Assembly: GCA_016929465.1 (NCBI GenBank)
Contig: JAFGIT010000105.1
Span: 1-5,415 of the forward strand
DNA length: 5,415 bases
DNA from: JAFGIT01 sp016929465 [NCBI: Candidatus Coatesbacteria bacterium]
GTDB lineage: Bacteria > B130-G9
Direction of reading: 5' to 3'
This document shows positions 1 to 5,409 of the stretch, one piece after another. The notes under the pieces were generated by a model. The model ran no database searches, was not told the DNA's origin, and saw only the letters and a program-made list of their open reading frames with translations. Numbering within the stretch: the first letter of the stretch is position 1; each line of letters opens with the position of its first letter. The translations under genes and the position numbers were made by a program.

Positions 1-1
1 A

Positions 2-733
2 TCGGATGCCTTCGGCAAGCCGATTTCGTTTGCCCAGGGAGCGGGATTCGGCCTCCGCCGTGACGGCGGGAGGAGCATGGCCGGCGGTATCGGTGCCCTG
101 ATCGAGGGTGACGGAGATGACGATTATTATGGTCACGTCTATTCGCAGGGCTGTGCCTACTGGTGGTCTCTAGGCATCTGTGAGGAGAGAGGCGGCAACG
201 ATACCTACCGCTGTCTCTGGTATTCCCTCGGCTCGGCGCCGCACATGGCAATCGGCTGCATGACCGACCTTTATGGCGATGACCGATACAACGTCGATGA
301 TCGCGATGCTGTGACGCAATACCAGGCCTGCGCGCGAGATACCTCGATCGGTATCTTCATCGATGGCATGGGCGACGACCAGTATTTCCACCGCAATCGC
401 TGCGCGGGTACGGGCGATTTGAATAGCATCGCGCTCTTCTGGGACCGCTACGGCAACGACCTCTACGACACTTACCTGGCCGGCCCCTATATAAGCGATC
501 CCCCGTATGGATCAGCCTACTTCTACGAAGACAGCGGCACCATAAGGGATGAGATCAAGACGGTAGGGCTATTTTTGGATACGCAAGGGCTCGACACCTT
601 CAACATCGATCCGGTTGACTACGAGGGAACCAAGCCAAACTGCGCAGATAATTGGAACTGGGGTCACAACACTGGCCCGTATCTCTGGGGGAATGGTCTG
701 GATATTGATTGGTATGCGGCCGCAACGCCATAG
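2..733 (+). CDS. Partial repeat protein with 27-residue G-[DN]-D-x-Y units (5' end missing)
   Basis: The reading frame is open from the first complete codon of the window to the TAG at 731-733, so this is the C-terminal part of a longer protein. The ATG at 77 is internal to the repeat pattern, has no clear SD sequence and is probably not the true start. Numbering from that Met, five G-[DN]-D-x-Y motifs begin at residues 13, 40, 67, 99 and 126, and a degenerate GLDTF begins at 171. The spacings are 27, 27, 32, 27 and 45. Each motif is preceded by a hydrophobic stretch of the type I-G-x-x-x-D-x-x, and several units carry a [SA]-[QL]-G step about 20 residues earlier. Such a regular unit suggests a beta-solenoid or a similar repeat fold, and the acidic turns could bind calcium. 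Both are inferences. Seven cysteines and many aromatic residues suggest an extracellytoplasmic or surface protein, but the N-terminus that would hold a signal peptide lies outside the window. Function unknown. Confidence 0.8.
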   Translation, partial: SDAFGKPISFAQGAGFGLRRDGGRSMAGGIGALIEGDGDDDYYGHVYSQGCAYWWSLGICEERGGNDTYRCLWYSLGSAPHMAIGCMTDLYGDDRYNVDDRDAVTQYQACARDTSIGIFIDGMGDDQYFHRNRCAGTGDLNSIALFWDRYGNDLYDTYLAGPYISDPPYGSAYFYEDSGTIRDEIKTVGLFLDTQGLDTFNIDPVDYEGTKPNCADNWNWGHNTGPYLWGNGLDIDWYAAATP

Positions 734-737
734 TCCA

Positions 738-759
738 GCTCATGCATGACCACATGAGC
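738..759 (+). terminator. Hairpin just after the repeat-protein stop codon
   Basis: A perfect 7-bp inverted repeat, GCTCATG at 738-744 and CATGAGC at 753-759, encloses an 8-nt loop and begins 5 nt after the TAG. There is no T-tract behind it; the following bases are GCGCGATTGTCC. It may be a 3'-end stabilising or Rho-assisted structure and not a classical intrinsic terminator. Its position at the end of the gene supports a role in ending or protecting that transcript. Confidence 0.35.
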
Positions 760-867
760 AGCGCGATTGTCCTCTACCGGTAGCGGATGGTCTCAGTCGA
801 TGTTCGCCATATTTAGCTGATATTATCCGAAGAACTTATCAGGCCGGAGATTCCCCGCAACTTCCTA

Positions 868-897
868 TTGACGTTAGCATTGCATATAGGCTACAAT
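868..897 (+). promoter_or_regulatory. Sigma70-type promoter P1 of nrdR
   Basis: A -35 box TTGACG (868-873, 5 of 6 to consensus) and a -10 box TACAAT (892-897, 5 of 6) are separated by 18 bp. The predicted transcription start is around 904-906, giving a leader of roughly 113 nt before the nrdR ATG. It is the best promoter in the window. Its -10 box is the left half of the palindrome at 892-905, so a protein bound there would block the promoter. Confidence 0.65.
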
Positions 898-906
898 ATA
901 TTGTAT
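891..906 (+). promoter_or_regulatory. Putative NrdR box (operator) over the P1 -10
   Basis: TACAATATATTGTA at 892-905 is a perfect 14-bp palindrome. Aligned in a 16-bp frame to the NrdR-box consensus as I recall it (acaCwAtATaTwGtgt), the inner ten positions CwAtATaTwG all match, and 13 of 16 match overall. It covers the -10 element of P1 and lies 113 bp upstream of nrdR. This suggests that NrdR represses its own gene. NrdR operators usually come as two boxes about three helical turns apart, and I do not see a second good box at that distance, so the site is strong but single. Confidence 0.6.
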
Positions 907-923
907 TAGATGAGTGTCTCGAA

Positions 924-940
924 CCGTGTCAGCGGCACGG
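924..940 (+). other. Small hairpin in the nrdR leader
   Basis: CCGTGTC (924-930) pairs with GGCACGG (934-940) around a 3-nt AGC loop. This gives seven pairs including one G-U. It falls about 20 nt into the transcript predicted from P1. It could protect the 5' end of the mRNA or be fortuitous, and no T-tract follows, so it is not a terminator. Confidence 0.25.
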
Positions 941-961
941 ATAGGTGTTCCTCAGGCTCTG

Positions 962-970
962 TGATACAAT
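962..970 (+). promoter_or_regulatory. Extended -10 candidate, second nrdR promoter P2
   Basis: TGaTACAAT is an extended -10 element (TGn followed by a 5-of-6 hexamer) with no convincing -35 box upstream. Transcription would start near 977, leaving a leader of about 42 nt that carries the nrdR SD sequence. The same hexamer TACAAT occurs in P1, 73 bp upstream. Confidence 0.3.
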
Positions 971-1018
971 TCTAGTAGCGGCGGAAGCCTGGATCGCAAT
1001 ATAAGGGAGAGTTGCCTA

Positions 1019-1477
1019 ATGAGGTGTCCATTCTGTGGCGTCACCAAAGACCGTGTCGTCGATTCCCGGATGAGCAAGGATGGTGCGATGATAAGGAGAC
1101 GCCGTGAATGCTCGGCGTGTTTGAAGCGTTTCACGACATACGAGGAGATCGAGGATGTAACGTATGTTGTGGTCAAGAAAGACAGGAGACGCGAGCCGTT
1201 CGATAGGCAGAAGCTCCTCGCCGGGTTGAAGCGGGCGTGCGAGAAACGCCCGATTGGCACCGTGCAGCTCGAGGAGATAGTGAACGAGATCGAGCGTGAG
1301 CTACACACCAAGGCGGACAAGGAGATCTCGACTCACGAGATCGGCGAATATGTGATGGATGAGCTCCGGGCATTGGACCAGGTCGCATACGTGCGTTTCG
1401 CATCCGTCTATCGGGACTTCAAGAGCGCTGACCAGTTCCTCGCCGAGCTCGAGCACCTTTTGCACGCAGACCGTTAA
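1019..1477 (+). CDS. nrdR: Transcriptional repressor NrdR (zinc ribbon plus ATP-cone)
   Basis: NrdR senses ATP/dATP and represses ribonucleotide reductase genes, so it links dNTP supply to transcription. The N-terminus is a textbook NrdR zinc ribbon: C3-P-F-C6 and C31-S-A-C34, with V-x-DSR at 13-17, IRRRREC at 25-31 and RFTTYE at 37-42 between and after the cysteine pairs. An ATP-cone follows from about residue 49, with VVKKDRRREPFDRQKL at roughly 51-66 carrying the basic nucleotide-binding segment. It ends in the family-typical VAYVRFASVYRDF. At 152 residues it is full length for the family. The ATG is set by AAGGGAG at 1003-1009, 9 nt upstream. No ribonucleotide reductase gene is in the window. 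An M20 amidohydrolase follows after 36 bp with no terminator between, so co-transcription is likely. The promoter carries a probable NrdR box, which implies autoregulation. Confidence 0.97.
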   Translation: MRCPFCGVTKDRVVDSRMSKDGAMIRRRRECSACLKRFTTYEEIEDVTYVVVKKDRRREPFDRQKLLAGLKRACEKRPIGTVQLEEIVNEIERELHTKADKEISTHEIGEYVMDELRALDQVAYVRFASVYRDFKSADQFLAELEHLLHADR

Positions 1478-1513
1478 TACAGAATAATTCCCCCTGAATT
1501 AAGGAGAAGAGAA

Positions 1514-2719
1514 TTGACCGACTTAGGGGCCTTGAAAGAACTCATAAAGAAGAAAGCCGAAGAGCTCGAAAGCACTCTGATTTCCGTCAGGCGAGCAATC
1601 CATCAAAACCCAGAACTCGCGTTCGAGGAGCATGAGACTGCCGCTTTGCTGGCCTCTCGTCTCGAGGAAGCTGGCATCAAGGCGGAGCGAGGGATCGGAG
1701 GCACCGGCGTCGTCGGCAGGATCCAGCCAGAGAAGGATGGAGTGAAGTGCGTCGCGATTCGCGGCGATATGGATGCGCTTCCAATACAGGAGGCCACCGG
1801 TCTCGAATTCGCATCGCAGAATAAGGGTAAAATGCACGCCTGCGGCCACGACGCAAACTGCGCAATGGCCCTCGGTGCCGCGCTGATACTGAACTCGGAT
1901 GAGATAAAACCTCATCTGAACGGAAACGTGCGAGTTCTATTCCAGCCGGCGGAAGAGTCACCTCCGGGTGGCGCGATCAAGATGATCGAAGCGGGTGCGC
2001 TCGACAATCCCAAGGTCGATGCAATCATAGCCTCGCACACATATAACGACGCGAATCTCGGTGAGATAGTCTTCAAGGACGGCCCCATGCTCGCGAGCGC
2101 CGACAATTTCGACCTCAAGATCATCGGAAAGGCTTCACATGGCGCGATGCCGCAGCAGGGCAAGGACGCGATAGTGACCGCCGCAGAAGTCATCCTGGCG
2201 TATCAGAGAATTATCAGCAGGCAGATTGCGCCAACCTCTCCCGCCGTCATAACGATCGGGACGATCAGCGGTGGCGACAGGTCGAATGTCATCCCGAGCG
2301 AAGTCAAGATGCGGGGCACGGTGAGAACGCTCGACATGTCGGTGAAGGATACCATCAGGAAGGCGATGTATGAGACAGCGGACGGGATAACGAAATCCGC
2401 CGGCCTATCCTTCGAGCTCGACTACCAGGATGGCTATCCAACGCTCCTTAATGATCCTGGTGTCAAGAAAACTGTCCAGGAAGCAATCGGCGAGCTTGGG
2501 ACCGTGAAATTCATCGAGATGCAGAGCCCGATAATGGGTGGCGAGGACTTTGCCTATTACACTCACCGCGCTGCAGGTCTCTTTATGTTCATCGGCGTTG
2601 TATCGAGCAGGAATCCGAAGTGCCCGATGCATCACCCGCAGTACACCATCGATGAGCGAGTGCTTCCGCTCGGCGCGTCGGTCATGGCGTATGCCGCCGC
2701 GAAGATTCTGATGGGGTAG
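1514..2719 (+). CDS. M20-family metallo-amidohydrolase (N-acyl-amino-acid / HipO-AbgB-like)
   Basis: This is a cytosolic two-metal hydrolase predicted to split amide bonds in N-acyl amino acids or related peptides. The TTG start is chosen because AAGGAG (1501-1506) lies 7 nt upstream, and the family-typical R-R-x-I-H-x-N-P-E-L-A-F-x-E begins near residue 26. Visible landmarks are GDMDALPI (84-91), the metal/catalytic C110-G-H112-D, the PAEE pair at E147-E148, H175, the lid-domain ASHGAMPQQGKDAI with H209, GGEDFAYY near 342, and the C-terminal HHP (H373-H374). The 401-residue length fits the family, and there is no signal peptide. Two positions differ from the usual pattern. The His commonly found after CGHD-x is N115, and the stretch after H175 reads TYNDANLGEI where V-x-P-x-x-P-x-G is common. 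The substrate cannot be read from sequence; hippurate, indole-acetyl and N-acetyl-amino-acid hydrolases all belong here. The gene lies 36 bp behind nrdR. Confidence 0.92.
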   Translation: MTDLGALKELIKKKAEELESTLISVRRAIHQNPELAFEEHETAALLASRLEEAGIKAERGIGGTGVVGRIQPEKDGVKCVAIRGDMDALPIQEATGLEFASQNKGKMHACGHDANCAMALGAALILNSDEIKPHLNGNVRVLFQPAEESPPGGAIKMIEAGALDNPKVDAIIASHTYNDANLGEIVFKDGPMLASADNFDLKIIGKASHGAMPQQGKDAIVTAAEVILAYQRIISRQIAPTSPAVITIGTISGGDRSNVIPSEVKMRGTVRTLDMSVKDTIRKAMYETADGITKSAGLSFELDYQDGYPTLLNDPGVKKTVQEAIGELGTVKFIEMQSPIMGGEDFAYYTHRAAGLFMFIGVVSSRNPKCPMHHPQYTIDERVLPLGASVMAYAAAKILMG

Positions 2720-2874
2720 AGGATCGGCTCTGATTCAGATTCTCGCAGCGTGGTGACCCGGCAACATTTCCGCTTGCCGCGACCTGGTGCGGTATATCCT
2801 TGGCGCACTCCCGCCTTCGTGGCAGAGTTGTTTCCTGTAATGCTAGAATTTTGCCAGATTTGGGAGGATAAGGA
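2720..2874. other. Intergenic region between the amidohydrolase and hutU
   Basis: This 155-bp gap has no gene I can support. It contains an 11-bp palindrome TCTGATTCAGA (2729-2739), a weak stem CCGC...GCGG (2777-2792), and near its right end the hutU promoter candidate and SD sequence. I see no clear intrinsic terminator for the upstream gene and no riboswitch pattern I recognise. Confidence 0.5.
2841..2849 (+). promoter_or_regulatory. Extended -10 promoter candidate for hutU
   Basis: TGcTAGAAT combines a TGn extension with a 5-of-6 -10 hexamer. No good -35 box is present at the right distance. A start near 2856 would leave a short leader of about 19 nt containing GGGAGG at 2862-2867, the hutU SD sequence 7 nt before the ATG. 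The 155-bp gap to the previous gene makes a separate promoter plausible. Confidence 0.35.
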
Positions 2875-4530
2875 ATGACCGAATATAAGCCTATCGAGCG
2901 GCCATTAGGGCCTCGAATTTCGTGCAAGGGGTGGCTGCAAGAAGCCGCTATGCGGATGCTGATGCACAACGTCAGCGAAGACGTTGCCGAGAAGCCTCAG
3001 GAACTTATCGTATATGGCGGAACCGGCAAAGCGGCCAGGAGCTGGGACGCATTCCACAGGATAATCTCGACCCTGAAGAAGCTCGAAAACGACGAGACAC
3101 TGCTCGTCCAATCGGGCAAGCCCGTTGGCGTATTCAGGACCACCCCCGATGTGCCCCGCGTCATAATCGCGAATTCGCTCCTCGTCCCGCATTGGGCGAC
3201 CTGGGAGAAATTCCGCGAACTCGAACGACTTGGCCTCACTATGTATGGGCAGATGACGGCCGGCAGCTGGATATATATCGGCACCCAGGGCATCCTCCAG
3301 GGGACTTATGAGACCTTCGTCGAAGCAATAAAGCAGCACTTCGGCGGAGATATGACTGGCAAGACGATTCTATCGGCTGGGCTCGGTGGGATGGGCGGCG
3401 CTCAGCCGCTTGCTGCGACGCTCGCAGGCGCCTCGTTCCTTGGCATCGAGGTTGACGTAATGAGAGCACATAGACGTCTTCAGACGAAGTATCTGGATAT
3501 TATCACCAATAACCTCGATCAAGCCCTGAAGGCTATTGATGAGGCCCGACGGAACGGGACGGCGACGTCCGTTGGCCTGGTCGCCAACGCGGCCGATATC
3601 TATCCAGAGCTAGTTCGCCGCGGCGTCTTCTTCGAGATGGTTACCGACCAGACAAGTGCACATGACATGCTGAACGGCTACGTTCCCGCTGGCTTGCCCT
3701 ACAAGGAAGCGCTGAAGCTCAGAGAATCCGATCCCGAAAAATATCAGAAGATGGCCTTCGAATCGGTCGCCAAGCACGTCCAGGCGATGCTCGATATGAA
3801 GAAGAATGGCTCGATAGTGTTCGACTATGGCAACAACATCCGGGGGCAGGCGAAGTCAGCCGGCGTCGAGAATGCATTCGATTTCCCGGGCTTCGTCCCA
3901 GCCTACATCAGGCCGCTATTCTGCACTGGCAAGGGCCCATTTAGGTGGGTAGCCCTCTCGGGCTATCCACAGGACATCTACGAGACCGACGACCTGGTGC
4001 TGACGCTCTTCCCGAACGACGAGCCGCTCTGCCGTTGGATAAAGGCGGCGAGGGAGAAGGTCAAGTTCCAGGGCTATCCGAGCAGAATCTGCTGGCTTGG
4101 CTACGGAGAGAGAGCCAAGTTCGGACTCGCGATAAACGACCTGGTCCGAGAAGGGAGGATCAAGGCACCAATCGCCATCGGAAGAGACCACCTCGACAGC
4201 GGCTCCGTTGCCTCTCCCTATCGTGAAACAGAGAGCATGAAGGACGGCAGCGACGCAATCGCCGACTGGCCGATTCTGAATGCAATCCTCAACGCGGTCT
4301 CGGGTGCGAGCTGGGTCTCAGTGCACCACGGTGGCGGAGTCGGCATCGGCCTTTCGATCCATGCCGGCATGGTCATCGTCGCGGACGGCACGGACTCTGC
4401 CGCGAAGCGCCTGGAGCGCGTTCTGACATGCGATCCGGGCACCGGTGTTGCGAGACACGTTGATGCTGGTTACGACATCGCAATTCAAACGGCAAAGGAA
4501 AGAGGCGTAAAGATCCCCTGTCTCGCGTAG
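2875..4530 (+). CDS. hutU: Urocanate hydratase (urocanase)
   Basis: Urocanase uses tightly bound NAD+ to hydrate urocanate to imidazolonepropionate, the second step of histidine degradation, in the cytosol. Family signatures run the whole length: [11 protein letters not shown] near 19-29, [12 protein letters not shown] (46-57), [43 protein letters not shown], the glycine-rich [10 protein letters not shown] (169-178), TDQTSAHD (257-264), [37 protein letters not shown] with C406 matching the active-site Cys of Pseudomonas urocanase, [19 protein letters not shown], and [15 protein letters not shown] (484-498). Its 551 residues are close to the usual 550-560. The ATG follows GGGAGG at 2862-2867. 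No hutH, hutI or hutG is in the window, so the rest of the pathway must be encoded elsewhere or beyond the edges. The gene ends in TAG, and a small gene in the same frame starts 36 bp later, probably in the same operon. Confidence 0.98.
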   Translation: MTEYKPIERPLGPRISCKGWLQEAAMRMLMHNVSEDVAEKPQELIVYGGTGKAARSWDAFHRIISTLKKLENDETLLVQSGKPVGVFRTTPDVPRVIIANSLLVPHWATWEKFRELERLGLTMYGQMTAGSWIYIGTQGILQGTYETFVEAIKQHFGGDMTGKTILSAGLGGMGGAQPLAATLAGASFLGIEVDVMRAHRRLQTKYLDIITNNLDQALKAIDEARRNGTATSVGLVANAADIYPELVRRGVFFEMVTDQTSAHDMLNGYVPAGLPYKEALKLRESDPEKYQKMAFESVAKHVQAMLDMKKNGSIVFDYGNNIRGQAKSAGVENAFDFPGFVPAYIRPLFCTGKGPFRWVALSGYPQDIYETDDLVLTLFPNDEPLCRWIKAAREKVKFQGYPSRICWLGYGERAKFGLAINDLVREGRIKAPIAIGRDHLDSGSVASPYRETESMKDGSDAIADWPILNAILNAVSGASWVSVHHGGGVGIGLSIHAGMVIVADGTDSAAKRLERVLTCDPGTGVARHVDAGYDIAIQTAKERGVKIPCLA

Positions 4531-4536
4531 AGGGGA
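4514..4536 (+). other. Weak stem-loop over the hutU stop codon
   Basis: TCCCCT (4514-4519) can pair with AGGGGA (4531-4536) around an 11-nt loop that contains the TAG stop. GGACA (4534-4538) could instead pair with TGTCC (4558-4562), just ahead of the next start codon. The alternatives are mutually exclusive and might tune translation between the two genes, but the stems are short and there is no T-tract. Confidence 0.2.
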
Positions 4537-4566
4537 CATGTCGTATCTGAGGCCAGGTGTCCATTT

Positions 4567-5025
4567 ATGCGGACGATAGAGGTTATTTCATCGCGGCAAT
4601 TACCCGAGGCAGAGAGCAACTCGCCTGATGGGGATGAGATAGTCTTCTATCCTGTCTATCGCTTCAGCGCGAAACTCTTCGCAAAGCCAGTTATCGGGGC
4701 AGAGAAGGAGAGACGGTTCGTGGTCCTGGTGGACGCCGTCGATGGACTAGCTCGGCTCTACAACGATCTGCCGGCCTCGCCCGAGCGAGACGTCGAGGAG
4801 AAGAGAGTGCTCCCGTCGGAGGTCGAGCCGGATGTAGCAATTGCATCAGCGGAGAAGGCGCTAAACTCCTACTCACTGGCGAAGTATCGCGGCCTCTCCC
4901 CGACCAGGATAGTTCTATCGGGCGGCGAACTCGTCTATAAGGCATTCTTCATTCGCCGGGAAGGCAAGGACGCGACAGTCATCGACGGCCTAACCGGCAA
5001 GGAGACCATCCTCTCCGGCCGATAG
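4567..5025 (+). CDS. Small protein of unknown function with a PepSY-like pattern
   Basis: I do not recognise this 152-residue protein as a named family. It has no signal peptide or membrane segment in the form seen here and is rich in charged residues. Its C-terminal 60 residues read as a helix with repeated alanines (VAIASAEKALNSY, about 90-102), then two or three strands (RIVLSGGELVYKAFFIR) and a final D-G-x-T-G-K-E turn. That order resembles a PepSY or similar small alpha/beta domain. The N-terminal half has a comparable strand pair and D-A-V-D-G-L turn (YPVYRFSAKLF, RFVVLVDAVDGLARLY), which hints at a duplicated fold. The ATG is preceded by AGGTG at 4555-4559, a modest SD sequence with 7-nt spacing, and no earlier start codon fits between it and the hutU stop. 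It lies 36 bp behind hutU, so co-transcription is likely, but no role in histidine breakdown can be shown. Confidence 0.75.
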   Translation: MRTIEVISSRQLPEAESNSPDGDEIVFYPVYRFSAKLFAKPVIGAEKERRFVVLVDAVDGLARLYNDLPASPERDVEEKRVLPSEVEPDVAIASAEKALNSYSLAKYRGLSPTRIVLSGGELVYKAFFIRREGKDATVIDGLTGKETILSGR

Positions 5026-5034
5026 AATCGGAGA
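5012..5034 (+). terminator. Candidate terminator hairpin at the end of the hutU operon
   Basis: TCTCCG (5012-5017) pairs with CGGAGA (5029-5034) across the TAG stop; an alternative CCGAT/ATCGG stem (5019-5023 with 5027-5031) uses the middle. A loosely T-rich stretch, ATTCTTCTTTC (5046-5056), begins 11 nt further on. It is a weak intrinsic terminator at best. Its placement at the end of the last gene before a non-coding region supports the call. Confidence 0.3.
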
Positions 5035-5055
5035 TAATCCAATAGATTCTTCTTT

Positions 5056-5081
5056 CACCAAGGACACTAAGGACCACGAAG
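5056..5081 (+). repeat. CACnAAG repeat, copy 1 (direct)
   Basis: Three CACnAAG units start at 5056, 5065 and 5075, that is, with spacings of 9 and then 10 bp. The 26-bp block matches the block at 5326-5351 in 24 of 26 positions, including the unequal 9/10 spacing. The two differ only at the variable base of the first and second units. Confidence 0.8.
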
Positions 5082-5117
5082 GGATTCTTCTTGTCCATTC
5101 CTCTACCTCACCTCATT

Positions 5118-5144
5118 CTTAGTGATTCTTAGTGAACTTTGTGG
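5118..5144 (-). repeat. CACnAAG repeat, copy 2 (inverted)
   Basis: Read on the minus strand this block starts CACAAAG and contains CACTAAG twice. It matches about 20 of 27 positions of the direct copy at 5056. Copies 1 and 2 are therefore an imperfect inverted pair about 36 bp apart and could form a stem in RNA or single-stranded DNA. Confidence 0.6.
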
Positions 5145-5159
5145 ATCGAAATTCTGATC

Positions 5160-5197
5160 AATCCCAATCCACAATCCATAATCCGAAATCCACAATC
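5160..5197 (+). repeat. AATCCnn heptamer tandem repeat
   Basis: AATC occurs at 5160, 5166, 5173, 5180, 5187 and 5194, so after a first 6-bp step the period is exactly 7 bp. The units read AATCCAC, AATCCAT, AATCCGA, AATCCAC and AATCGCC. Heptameric tandem repeats of this size are known from intergenic regions of some bacteria, such as heterocystous cyanobacteria. Confidence 0.75.
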
Positions 5198-5241
5198 GCC
5201 AAGAATCTCCCACTTGCTCATTATTCTTATCTCTATCTCTT

Positions 5242-5253
5242 ATCATAAATGAT
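5242..5253. repeat. Short inverted repeat upstream of the promoter candidate
   Basis: ATCAT and ATGAT flank a 2-bp AA centre. The dyad ends 12 bp before the -35 box at 5266 and could be an operator, though a 5-bp arm can arise by chance in A/T-rich DNA. Confidence 0.2.
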
Positions 5254-5265
5254 CTGTTTTTTCGC

Positions 5266-5294
5266 TTGACATCTATGTTCTTGATCTCTATCCT
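5266..5294 (+). promoter_or_regulatory. Sigma70-type promoter candidate reading out of the window
   Basis: A perfect -35 box TTGACA (5266-5271) is followed after 17 bp by TATCCT (5289-5294), which matches the -10 consensus in 4 of 6 positions. Transcription would run rightward through the repeats at 5326-5409 towards a gene beyond the window, making those repeats part of a leader. Confidence 0.45.
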
Positions 5295-5325
5295 ATTGTG
5301 AGAAAGCGATATTAGATTTTTCGCC

Positions 5326-5351
5326 CACTAAGGACACGAAGGACCACGAAG
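5326..5351 (+). repeat. CACnAAG repeat, copy 3 (direct)
   Basis: Three CACnAAG units start at 5326, 5335 and 5345, with the same 9 then 10 bp spacing as copy 1, 270 bp upstream. The blocks agree in 24 of 26 positions. Sequence on either side of the two blocks is not similar, so the 26-bp block itself is the repeated unit. Confidence 0.8.
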
Positions 5352-5363
5352 AAGTATTTATTG

Positions 5364-5409
5364 GGATGGATAAGATGGACGTGATGGACTCAGATGGACG
5401 CTATGGACA
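5364..5409 (+). repeat. ATGGA(C) repeat array with 9/10-bp spacing
   Basis: ATGGA occurs five times, at 5366, 5375, 5384, 5394 and 5403, giving spacings of 9, 9, 10 and 9 bp. Four of the five continue as ATGGAC. The array starts 12 bp after the third CACnAAG block and may continue past the window edge. The bases between the cores vary, so this is a degenerate and not a perfect tandem repeat. Confidence 0.7.

Noticed and set aside
2-733. RTX-type calcium-binding nonapeptide repeats
   Set aside because: The period is 27 residues and not 9, and the GGxGxDxLx pattern is absent.
774-783. Perfect 10-bp palindrome CTACCGGTAG as an operator
   Set aside because: It is far upstream of P1, has no matching site elsewhere in the window, and a palindrome of this length can occur by chance.
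877-892. A second NrdR box overlapping the P1 spacer (ATATAG half-site)
   Set aside because: Only one half matches well, about 10 of 16 positions overall, and the centre is 14 bp from the perfect box and not the usual three turns.
952-1320. Antisense open frame of 122 codons across nrdR
   Set aside because: It overlaps a certain gene, has no family features, and is an expected shadow of the nrdR coding pattern.
2720-2874. tRNA, riboswitch or gene remnant between the amidohydrolase and hutU
   Set aside because: No cloverleaf or T-loop motif, no recognised aptamer core, and no reading frame with family features was visible.
2905-3339. Antisense open frame of 144 codons across hutU
   Set aside because: It lies wholly inside a well-conserved gene and shows no recognisable motif or SD sequence worth reporting.
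5056-5351. Possible insertion sequence or miniature transposon bounded by the CACnAAG blocks
   Set aside because: The outer blocks are direct and internally periodic, no transposase fragment lies between them, and no target-site duplication can be seen.
5056-5409. Possible CRISPR array
   Set aside because: The repeated cores are only 5-7 bp with 7-10 bp steps, and there are no unique spacers of 25-40 bp between identical repeats.
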